A stretch of DNA of 64,000 nt from Candidatus Vicinibacter affinis (GTDB taxonomy: Bacteria; Bacteroidota; Bacteroidia; Chitinophagales; Saprospiraceae), in contig JADJNH010000005.1 of NCBI GenBank assembly GCA_016714365.1, positions 2,084,501 through 2,148,500 of the forward strand, in the 5' to 3' direction. The translations under genes were made by a program, and so were the position numbers. This document shows, one piece after another, positions 15,046 through 21,980 of the stretch (the first letter of the stretch is position 1; every line of letters begins with the position of its first letter). The notes beneath the pieces were generated by a model that saw only the letters and a list, made by a program, of their open reading frames with translations, had not been told where the DNA came from and searched no databases.

Positions 15046-15153
15046 GCTTAACTTAATGAACTTTTGGTACAACAAATGGGGAGTATTACAATACGTAGCA
15101 CAAAGCTTCATTTAACCACTGAATCGCCAATTTTTTGTAGGTGCTGTTATGTC
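15046..15153 (-). other. attC-like site D, downstream of the DUF4276 gene
   Basis: Minus-strand order: GACATAAC (R''-like, 15153-15146), AGCACCTACAAAAAATTGG, a loop containing GAAGCTTTGTGCTACG, CCCCATTTGTTGTACC, then GTTAAGC (15052-15046), which matches the R' consensus GTTRRRY exactly. The arms pair imperfectly with one unmatched base. The TAA stop of the DUF4276 gene (15147-15149) lies inside R''. About 60 bp (loop plus one arm) is nearly identical to site A at 20643-20703. Confidence 0.6.
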
Positions 15154-15767
15154 ACGTTAATATTTGTTACCTCCTTATGAAATTTCCTAAAAGATCTAGA
15201 TTTTAATGCCGCTATCTCAGGTCTTAAAGTTTGTGATACTTTTTTTCTATTTGCTCTAGATTTCATGTCAATTTTTTTTTTCAATTTAGACTGTAACCAA
15301 ATACACGGATTTGGTATTTCAGCATCAACATTTTGATATGTCTCAGTTATTTTATCTGAATCGAATAAATCATTATTTTTCAGATTTTCATAATCTGCAC
15401 AAATCCAACTTTCATATGTTTTATCTGCAATGACAACTACTATTTCTTCAGGAAGTGTTAAACTCCCACTTTGTTGGGTTTGCATAAATGCATTGCAATT
15501 TTGCAGAACCATTTCTTTCAATTCAGTACAATTATTAACTAACCCTTCTCTTTCTGCTTCCCTGTAATCAAGAGTGATAATTACCTTTCTTGGAGCAAAA
15601 TGTTTTACGAGATAAAGAAGTTCATCTCCAGTATTTTTAATAACGTTTCCAATACCCTTTGCATTGACAATAGGGTAATTAAAATAGCCATGTATTTTTG
15701 CTACAATTGAAGGTATGGATTCATATTCACAATGCCCCTCAACAATAAATCCTAATTCTACTGCCAT
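15147..15767 (-). CDS. DUF4276 (TOPRIM-like) family protein
   Basis: A 206-residue protein. The opening GFIVEGHCEYESIPSIVAKI has the VEG...E start of DUF4276, whose fold is related to TOPRIM nucleases; ITLDYREAE and IADKTYESWICAD carry further acidic residues expected near the metal site. It begins 2 nt after the stop of the AAA ATPase gene, so the two are one unit. ATPase plus TOPRIM-type effector pairs are a recurring layout in anti-phage systems (OLD/Gabija, PARIS), which suggests that this is the effector nuclease. That role is inferred. The pair occupies one cassette of the attC-like array, and its stop codon lies in site D. Confidence 0.75.
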   Translation of the reverse strand: MAVELGFIVEGHCEYESIPSIVAKIHGYFNYPIVNAKGIGNVIKNTGDELLYLVKHFAPRKVIITLDYREAEREGLVNNCTELKEMVLQNCNAFMQTQQSGSLTLPEEIVVVIADKTYESWICADYENLKNNDLFDSDKITETYQNVDAEIPNPCIWLQSKLKKKIDMKSRANRKKVSQTLRPEIAALKSRSFRKFHKEVTNINVT

Positions 15768-15769
15768 AA

Positions 15770-17167
15770 TTAAAAACTTATAGGGACGCCTTTTAATAAA
15801 CCTCTAGTCCATAGATCTCCTATTTCTCCCATTGATATATTTGGGTTTGATATTACCTTGTCTAGCGTATTGTATCGAGTGCCATTTTCATCACGTTCAG
15901 TGATTAATAGCTCATTTTGAAGAATACACTCCAATACTTGTTGTGAATGAGTTGTAATAACAACTTGAATGTCTTTTAAACTTATTGTTTCCTTTATATG
16001 ACTCATTAAGTCTTTTACTGCCCAAGGGTGTAGTCTATGTTCGGGCTCTTCAATTAATATTGTTGAACCTTGTCTATGAGATTCTAAGCAAAGTAAAATA
16101 GCAAGTGCTCTCAAAGTACCATCTGAAGCTTCCCAAGATTCAATGGCTCTTCCATTAAATATTTCTTCGAATAGAAGATATTCTTTCCCAGCTCTTAAAC
16201 TTTCGGAGCGCACTTGAGAAAAATACGGAGAAATATTTGACATTGTACTAGTTATTCTTTCCCATGCTTCTTTATCTTCCTTCGCGAAAGTTTTTACTAC
16301 AGATGGTATATTATCCCCAGTAACCGAAACTTGTCTTGAGTTTGAAATTATTTGTTCTTGCCTTAGCTCATTAATGAAAAGGTCATATCTTGAAATTGAT
16401 TCAAGCTCCGAAACTAGTTTGCGCAAATGTGGACTTATTCCGAATAAAATTCTATTGAGGGAAATTATTGGTAAATCCTCACTTTTTTCACCAGGGCGAA
16501 CAGCACTTAATAGTGAGTTTATGGTTTTTTCTAATTCCTTAACTTCTGGTAACTTTTTGTCTTTACGTGATTCGAAAAAACGTTTAATACCTAACCAGTT
16601 TAAAAGAAGAGACGAATGCTCAGAATCTAATTTGACATTTGTAGTAAAATTTAATTTATTTAGTTTTATTCTTGATATCTTAAAAGATGATTGTTGGAAT
16701 AAATTTAGATCAGGTAATTCAAGGTCAATTTTAATCTTATTTTCTTTGTCATCCCATTTTTTATCAAGAAAATAAGAAAGTAATAGAATTGATTTTATCT
16801 CTAAAGACTCTCTTTTTATTTTTATTTTTCCAGTTCTGCTTTGTTCAATTCCTAATTCATATTTTGCGGTTAGTTTTCCAAACTCTTTTGGCCAATTTTC
16901 AGGTTCATCAAGATTAATGTTGAAATTAAAATATATCTCCAATCCATTTAGATTCTTGATTTGTTTGGGTAATATTTCATTAAATCCACCTCTTTTGTAT
17001 ACAGCGTCATGAATGCCATATTGAGCAATGTCAGAAATAAAATCTAGTGCTTTAACAAGGTTGCTTTTTCCAGTTGAGTTAGCTCCCACAATTACTGTTA
17101 GAGGCTCAAGATGCACTTTGCCACCTTGGATACTTCTAAAGTTCAATATTTCTAAATCTGTTATCAT
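15770..17167 (-). CDS. AAA family ATPase (AAA_15/AAA_21, OLD/RecF-like)
   Basis: A 465-residue ABC-type ATPase of the kind found in defence modules. The N-terminus ITDLEILNFRSIQGGKVHLE leads into Walker A VGANSTGKSNLVKAL (about residues 27-40). The C-terminal half has ATP-binding elements LRALAILLCLESH, TILIEEPEHRLHPWAVKD (Walker B with the D-loop region) and VVITTHSQQVLE (H-loop). A helical insert lies between. Such proteins gate a partner nuclease by sensing DNA ends or phage proteins. The partner here is the DUF4276 gene 2 nt downstream. The start ATG (17165-17167) lies 22 nt after the R'-like box of site C, the close packing expected of a cassette. Confidence 0.85.
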   Translation of the reverse strand: MITDLEILNFRSIQGGKVHLEPLTVIVGANSTGKSNLVKALDFISDIAQYGIHDAVYKRGGFNEILPKQIKNLNGLEIYFNFNINLDEPENWPKEFGKLTAKYELGIEQSRTGKIKIKRESLEIKSILLLSYFLDKKWDDKENKIKIDLELPDLNLFQQSSFKISRIKLNKLNFTTNVKLDSEHSSLLLNWLGIKRFFESRKDKKLPEVKELEKTINSLLSAVRPGEKSEDLPIISLNRILFGISPHLRKLVSELESISRYDLFINELRQEQIISNSRQVSVTGDNIPSVVKTFAKEDKEAWERITSTMSNISPYFSQVRSESLRAGKEYLLFEEIFNGRAIESWEASDGTLRALAILLCLESHRQGSTILIEEPEHRLHPWAVKDLMSHIKETISLKDIQVVITTHSQQVLECILQNELLITERDENGTRYNTLDKVISNPNISMGEIGDLWTRGLLKGVPISF

Positions 17168-17187
17168 ATGTTTTTATTGTTTAATGT

Positions 17188-17336
17188 GGCATAACGGCCA
17201 TGTACTTGTGAAGTGCCGTCACGCTTGCGCATAAGCTAAATGTAAAAAATATTTTTTTCTTTAAAATCCAAAAGTTAAAATTTCTGCTAATTGGTGGCAT
17301 GATTGCAAGTACATTGGTAGATTTAGGCTATTTTAC
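17188..17336 (-). other. attC-like site C, downstream of the dGTPase gene
   Basis: Minus-strand order: GCCTAAATC (R''-like, right after the TAG stop), CTACCAATGTACTTGCAATC and ATGCC, an A/T-rich loop, GGCACTTCACAAGTACATGG, then GTTATGC (17195-17189, R'-like). CCAATGTACTTG pairs with CAAGTACATGG with a single extra A left unpaired, as is usual for attC arms. The site differs in sequence from A, B and D but keeps the architecture. Confidence 0.5.
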
Positions 17337-18863
17337 TCCTGGCATAACTATTCCATGTATTTTCCTATACTTATCAAATGCATATTTGTCCGTCATCCCA
17401 GAAATAAAATCTAAAATTTTTAAATACCTATTATAAATTTCAATAGGTCTGATTATCCCATCTTCGATTTCTGAATTAGGTCGATATTCTCCCGGTAAAA
17501 GTGATTCGATTTTTTTCTCTTCAGCATTTTTTATATCTCCACAACTTACACAAATTTTTGCAGTGCGTGCAAATGACTCAATTAAGCCTTTTAATATTGT
17601 AAATCCTGCTGCTTCTGATTCCAAAACTGGAACATAATTATATACTTTTTCTTTGATTAAGTCTTTCATATATTTTAAAGCATCTGTAACTATTTTATTT
17701 TCTATACAATCAATTAAGCTTTTAGTAAAATTTCCTGACATAATTGAATTATAATTATTTTTAAAGACTTCATAACATAAGTGAGTCAAAACATTAATTA
17801 CCGATGATCTTAAATAAGACAATTCTGACTTATGATCTCCATCTTTACATAGTAAATTTAAATGTTCCTCCGAAAACCTAGTATCTATTTTGGCAATTTT
17901 AAGTAATACTTCTCTCGGTGTTATTTTATTGTAATTTTCATGATAGTGAATTATATCTAATCTGCATCCATCTTCAAAATCAATCATTTGATAGGCTATA
18001 TCATCAGCTGCTTCCATCAGATAAGATAAAGGATGTCTACTAAAAGCTAAGTCTTTTGGATTTTTACTAATTTTCACTAAGCCTAATTCTTCTGCAATAG
18101 CACTAAAAATTTCTTTGTCGGCTTGAAAAAATCCATATTTAGCTAGTTGCTTAGGGGCTTCTTTTCTATCGTAAGAATAATCCAGATCTTCTTCTATAAA
18201 AGACTCTCTTGGATATTTGCTAAAAGCTCCAATAAGTGCATAAGTTGGATTTATTCCTTTCCCACAATTATTGGTTAAAATTCTAAAACCATTTGCATTG
18301 CCTTCATATCGATTTAAATCATAATAATATTTCGAATTTTCAAGAGCAATGTCAATATTTACATCCTCGCTATTGTTATAATCTAAAATCTTCCAATCAT
18401 TATTTTGATGATCAAAATAGCAATATGACGGAAAATTTAAATCAACCATTCTAGGTCCGCCATCAAAAAAAATTGAAATTGAGGCCTCACCTGAATGACC
18501 AAAAGGGGGATTACCAATATCATGAGCGAAGCATGAGGCCGCAACTAGTGCTCCTAGATCACTTGAAGTAATAGATTTATCAGCTAAATCACCTTTTATC
18601 AATTCAAATACCATCTTTCCTAATGAACGTCCAATTGTCGAAACCTCTAGACTATGAGTTAGTCTAGTATGCACAAATGCAAATTCAGGGAAAGGGATTA
18701 CTTGTGTTTTGTCTTGAAGCCTTCTAAATGGATAACTATAGAATATCTGGTCACAATCCCTCTCAAATTCTGATCTAGGATCTTTGAATTGTGAAGATTT
18801 ATCATTTGTCAAATCGCAAAAGTCACTTATTCTTTTTGTAGATAATAATTTATTCCAATCCAT
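17328..18863 (-). CDS. dGTPase-like HD-domain triphosphohydrolase
   Basis: A 511-residue protein of the deoxyguanosinetriphosphate triphosphohydrolase family. The HD metal site is visible: HTRLTHSLEVSTIGRSLG (about residue 66), then ASCFAHDIGNPPFGHSGEAS (HD pair), and further on YLMEAADDIAYQMIDFEDG with the last Asp. The N-terminal SEFERDCDQIFYSYPFRRLQ DKTQV stretch is also typical. Family enzymes cleave dNTPs to deoxynucleosides and triphosphate; several protect cells by depleting dNTPs during phage infection. The gene starts 23 nt after the R'-like box of site B and ends in site C, so it forms a complete single-gene cassette. It is A/T-rich compared with the core genes further right. Confidence 0.88.
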   Translation of the reverse strand: MDWNKLLSTKRISDFCDLTNDKSSQFKDPRSEFERDCDQIFYSYPFRRLQDKTQVIPFPEFAFVHTRLTHSLEVSTIGRSLGKMVFELIKGDLADKSITSSDLGALVAASCFAHDIGNPPFGHSGEASISIFFDGGPRMVDLNFPSYCYFDHQNNDWKILDYNNSEDVNIDIALENSKYYYDLNRYEGNANGFRILTNNCGKGINPTYALIGAFSKYPRESFIEEDLDYSYDRKEAPKQLAKYGFFQADKEIFSAIAEELGLVKISKNPKDLAFSRHPLSYLMEAADDIAYQMIDFEDGCRLDIIHYHENYNKITPREVLLKIAKIDTRFSEEHLNLLCKDGDHKSELSYLRSSVINVLTHLCYEVFKNNYNSIMSGNFTKSLIDCIENKIVTDALKYMKDLIKEKVYNYVPVLESEAAGFTILKGLIESFARTAKICVSCGDIKNAEEKKIESLLPGEYRPNSEIEDGIIRPIEIYNRYLKILDFISGMTDKYAFDKYRKIHGIVMPGVK

Positions 18864-18885
18864 TATTTTTAATTTAATAGCTTAT

Positions 18886-19016
18886 CTCTAACGTTTTGCA
18901 GCTTTGCGTTGTGGCGGATTAGATGCACTAACCTGTCTAAACGCACACTGTTTATTAATTGCACTACTGTTCATATTCGCACTTCCCCCGCCATAACGCA
19001 AAGGTGCTGTTAGCGG
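18886..19016 (-). other. attC-like site B, downstream of the zinc-knuckle nuclease gene
   Basis: Minus-strand order: CCGCTAAC (R''-like, 19016-19009), AGCACCTTTGCGTTATGGCGG, a ~70-nt loop, CCGCCACAACGCAAAGCTGC, then GTTAGAG (18892-18886, R'-like). The two 20-nt arms pair with two mismatches. The outer triplets are AAC and GTT. It lies 17 nt after the upstream gene's stop and 23 nt before the next gene's start. Length is about 130 bp, similar to Vibrio VCR-type sites. Confidence 0.65.
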
Positions 19017-19032
19017 TTCGGGCTTTATTACT

Positions 19033-20526
19033 CTACTTGATTTCAATTCCAAGAAATTTATTTACTAATTCCTCAACTCTGTCAATTGCGGTGTATGGAA
19101 TTTCTAAAATTGGAATGCTGTTACTCGTAGCGTATTCCATTTTTATTTTATCCATTCTTTTTCGATAATCAAGATCTGTTTTGTGTTTTCCATAATTTAC
19201 CGATTCATAATGCTGTTCACCATGAAATTCTATAAGATACTTTACCGAATCTTTTGTCACCGCAAAATCGAAAGGCAAAGGTTTTACGTGAATACAATCT
19301 TCAAATGTGAATTGCGTAATGTAACTCAAATTTAATTTTTCCAAATGATTTATTATCCTTTGTTCGCCTTTCGGTAAATTACATTTTGGACAACCCTGAC
19401 CATTTAAATGATTGGTCGGACGTTGCTCAAAAAGTCCATGAAATGGGCATTCTATTTTAATTTTGTTCGTACTGCTTTCGTAAATTACATTCTGATATCC
19501 ATATTTGTTTCCATGAATTTCTCTTGCTTTTGAAACAAATTCTTCTGTCGAATATTTGGTATTATTTCCACACTTTTTACATCCGTAGCCACTCAAGTGT
19601 TCAGAAGGGATTTGTTCAAAATCGCCATGAACAGGGCAAGTTATGACAATCTTAGTTTTGACATTTACGAATTTAGATTTCTCATAATTGAATTTATTGG
19701 CATGAACTATTTTCGCTTTTTCTATAAAACTATTGAGTGAATGATTACTATTTCCTGCACATATGCGACAACCTTGTCCTTGCAAATGCTTCATAGGTGT
19801 TTGAGTAAAATCGCCATGCTCATTACAAGTAATTGTAACTTTTGTAGAATTATTTACATAATGAACTTTAGAATAATTGTACTTACCTAGATGCACGTCA
19901 CTCGCTTTTGCAATAAAGGAATTGGTGTTTAGTTTTTTTGTCCCTCCACATTCTGAACATCCATAACCTTGTAGATGCATATTCGGTGATTGTTCAAAGT
20001 CGCCATGCGTTTTGCATGTTATTATCACTGGCGATTTACTATTTTTATAAATAACGCTACCATAACTGTATCTTCCGTCATGTTTAGTTGTCGCCTTTTC
20101 AATGAATTCGGACTGAGTCATAACAAGCTTTTTGCTCGTATTTATTTTTCCGCACTTTGAGCAACCTTTTCCGTTTAAATGAGAGTCTGGCGTTTGCATG
20201 AAGTCGCCATGTATCGGGCAGGTGATAATTACTTTCGTTCTATTATTGGAATAATCTACCTTTTCGTATGAAAATTTGTTTTCATGTTTCAGTCTAGCTT
20301 TCGTTATGAAACTTGCAGTGTCCGATTTTGTAGTTCCACCGCATGATGGACAACCTTGTCCGCTTATGTGAGAATTCGGTTTTTGAAAAAATCGTCCATG
20401 AATGGGACAGGTAATTTCCACTCCTTCTTTTAAGGCATAAACATATTTGATTGACGAATAGTCATACTTGCCTTGATGTACTTCAGTGGCTTTCCTAATA
20501 AATTCGTCAACTGTTAATCGTTTCAT
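19033..20526 (-). CDS. Six-repeat zinc-knuckle protein with a C-terminal Vsr-like nuclease
   Basis: A 497-residue protein. Residues ~1-375 are six tandem repeats of ~63 residues, each with F(I/V)xKA...H...KYxY, TCPxHGDFxQxPxxHL and GxGCxxCG; the CxxH and CxxC pairs would hold one zinc per repeat. The last ~110 residues (GEQRIINHLEKLNLSYITQF then PLPFDFAV and YLIEFHGEQHY) match the Vsr-like PD-(D/E)xK layout, with catalytic Asp in DF and Glu in IEFHG. Zinc repeats probably recognise DNA and the C-domain cuts it. Related DUF723/zinc-ribbon proteins occur as homing or defence endonucleases. It is a complete single-gene cassette between sites A and B. Confidence 0.75.
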   Translation of the reverse strand: MKRLTVDEFIRKATEVHQGKYDYSSIKYVYALKEGVEITCPIHGRFFQKPNSHISGQGCPSCGGTTKSDTASFITKARLKHENKFSYEKVDYSNNRTKVIITCPIHGDFMQTPDSHLNGKGCSKCGKINTSKKLVMTQSEFIEKATTKHDGRYSYGSVIYKNSKSPVIITCKTHGDFEQSPNMHLQGYGCSECGGTKKLNTNSFIAKASDVHLGKYNYSKVHYVNNSTKVTITCNEHGDFTQTPMKHLQGQGCRICAGNSNHSLNSFIEKAKIVHANKFNYEKSKFVNVKTKIVITCPVHGDFEQIPSEHLSGYGCKKCGNNTKYSTEEFVSKAREIHGNKYGYQNVIYESSTNKIKIECPFHGLFEQRPTNHLNGQGCPKCNLPKGEQRIINHLEKLNLSYITQFTFEDCIHVKPLPFDFAVTKDSVKYLIEFHGEQHYESVNYGKHKTDLDYRKRMDKIKMEYATSNSIPILEIPYTAIDRVEELVNKFLGIEIK

Positions 20527-20572
20527 AGTTTATGTCTGTCAATGATTGTGTTCGAGGTCGTCTTAGCCTGAC

Positions 20573-20706
20573 CGCTAACGGATTGCAGCTACAAGAAGTT
20601 GGCGATTTCGGAGATGAAAACTGTCTGCCAGCACTGAACTTGATACGAAGCACAAAGCTTCATTTAACCACTGAACCGCCAATTTCTTGTAGGTGCTGTT
20701 ATGGGC
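20573..20706 (-). other. attC-like site A, downstream of the 234-residue protein gene
   Basis: Minus-strand order: GCCCATAAC (R''-like, 20706-20698), AGCACCTACAAGAAATTGGC GG, a loop with GAAGCTTTGTGCTTCG, CGCCAACTTCTTGTAGCTGC, then GTTAGCG (20579-20573). The arms pair over ~22 nt with two mismatches. AGCACCT next to R'' is shared by sites A, B and D. It starts 15 nt after the preceding stop codon and ends about 47 nt before the next gene's start. Confidence 0.65.
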
Positions 20707-20720
20707 TGCCTTGTTGTCTA

Positions 20721-21425
20721 TCATGTTGTCCATTCAATTACATAAAGTGTGTTCGATACTTTCTCAGCAAACTCTTTATCAATATTTTCATAGTGGAAAA
20801 AGCCCTTCTCAATTATTTCCTGCTTGTCCGTCAGCCAAACGACCAGTTTGTCAATAGAACCTTTGTCAACCTCTTTACACTGATTGCTTTTGTTGGTCAA
20901 GTCATGATAATAGTTGTCAAGTAAGTCAATTAAGTTTTTGAAACTGTTGTCGTCAAAAGCTATTACCCACCTGTCAAGTAATTGGTCTATGTCGCCAAGC
21001 AACTTGTAAATTTCTATAAAAGCCTCTTTGTCGAAATAGCTTTTGTTCTTCGTCATGTCTGTCCACCATGCAAGTAAAAAGTCTTTGATTACTCTTTGCT
21101 CTTCTGTCGCCCAAGTTGTCCATTTACCATAGTCAAGTTTACCTAAAACAACAAAGGTGTCAACGATAAAGTCAGTTGTTGAAAGTAACTCAAATATCCG
21201 TGGCAAGTAGTGCTTGAAGTCGTCCGTGTCGCCCCAGGTTGTCATTGCCTTAAAAGCATACCTCGAAAGGTCGTCACCATCTAAATGTCGAAGTTGCTTA
21301 GTGTGAATTTTTTCTTTGTCTGTGTCAGAAACGCAGCAAGGGCAGCCGACCATTGTCGAACTGAATGGATAGCGTGAGAAGGTCGTGTAAAGTCCCTCAA
21401 TTGATGTTTTTAATTCTTCTGTCAC
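20721..21425 (-). CDS. Uncharacterised protein, first gene of the cassette array
   Basis: I do not recognise this 234-residue protein. It starts with GTG (21423-21425), TEELKTSIEGLYTTFSRYPF, followed by a GCPCC motif at residues 28-32 that could bind metal or be redox-active. The rest is mainly helical with many Trp and Asp residues (AMTTWGDTDDFKHYLPRIFE, LAWWTDMTKNKSY, DRWVIAFDDNSFKNLIDLLD). No signal peptide or membrane segment is visible, so it is probably cytosolic. It is the first cassette: a GTTATGGGC box lies 27 nt upstream and site A 15 nt downstream. Confidence 0.65.
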   Translation of the reverse strand: MTEELKTSIEGLYTTFSRYPFSSTMVGCPCCVSDTDKEKIHTKQLRHLDGDDLSRYAFKAMTTWGDTDDFKHYLPRIFELLSTTDFIVDTFVVLGKLDYGKWTTWATEEQRVIKDFLLAWWTDMTKNKSYFDKEAFIEIYKLLGDIDQLLDRWVIAFDDNSFKNLIDLLDNYYHDLTNKSNQCKEVDKGSIDKLVVWLTDKQEIIEKGFFHYENIDKEFAEKVSNTLYVIEWTT

Positions 21426-21451
21426 TGTTTGAACGGTCGTTGTTTAAGGTT

Positions 21452-21460
21452 GCCCATAAC
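21452..21460 (-). other. Cassette boundary box (R'-like) before the first gene
   Basis: On the minus strand GTTATGGGC, the same string that (as GCCCATAAC) forms the R'' end of site A. It marks the likely upstream junction of the cassette array. I find no matching second arm upstream of it, so it may be a leftover of an attI or of a broken attC site. Confidence 0.4.
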
Positions 21461-21924
21461 TTCTTTTATGAACACTAAAAGTGCACATATTTAACAATTT
21501 ATTGAAAGCTATGTCCACTTCCAGCCCAAAATCTATTTTTAATACGACCTTCATAATTACATTAACACTTTTTTGTTCCAATTTCCCATTTTGATACATT
21601 CAAGTTTTAAGAACCTTTGTATATTCTAAGTTATTGAAATGTCCATAGGATACAAGAATTTGTCTTAATTCACAATCTTTATTGAGCACTCTCCATTTTT
21701 TCATCATAAGTGGATTCAGGTTAAAAAAATCATCGTGTTTCGTGTGGGCAGTACAGCAAAAATAGCGTCGGTATACTTCAGGTCAGCAAAATACAAAAAT
21801 TTCACATTGTTAATAAATTTTTAAAGATATTTTTTTGAGGTTTTTTTTTGGATTCAGGCTGGTTTTGGCTTGGGTTGTTTTTCTTGCCATCAGGGCAAGT
21901 CTTAAATTTCACCCCCACAAAAAC
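21461..21924. other. Intergenic stretch between the cassette array and the secreted-protein gene
   Basis: About 460 bp, A/T-rich, with no convincing open frame. I looked for an integrase or attI remnant next to the array and see none. Confidence 0.4.
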
Positions 21925-21951
21925 CTTGTATAAATACTTTTCATATATTTG
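21925..21951 (+). promoter_or_regulatory. Promoter-like element of the secreted HYR/dockerin-like gene
   Basis: TTG (21925-21927), 16 nt, then TATATTTG (21944-21951), a fit to the Bacteroidota TAnnTTTG -7 box, 30 bp upstream of the start codon. The spacing is slightly short, so this is tentative. Confidence 0.4.
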
Positions 21952-21980
21952 TTCATCTTTAACCTAACCAAAATCAAAGA

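Noticed and set aside
20532..20924. 130-codon plus-strand frame across site A
   Set aside because: It crosses an attC-like palindrome and the end of a better-supported gene on the other strand; no recognisable domain.
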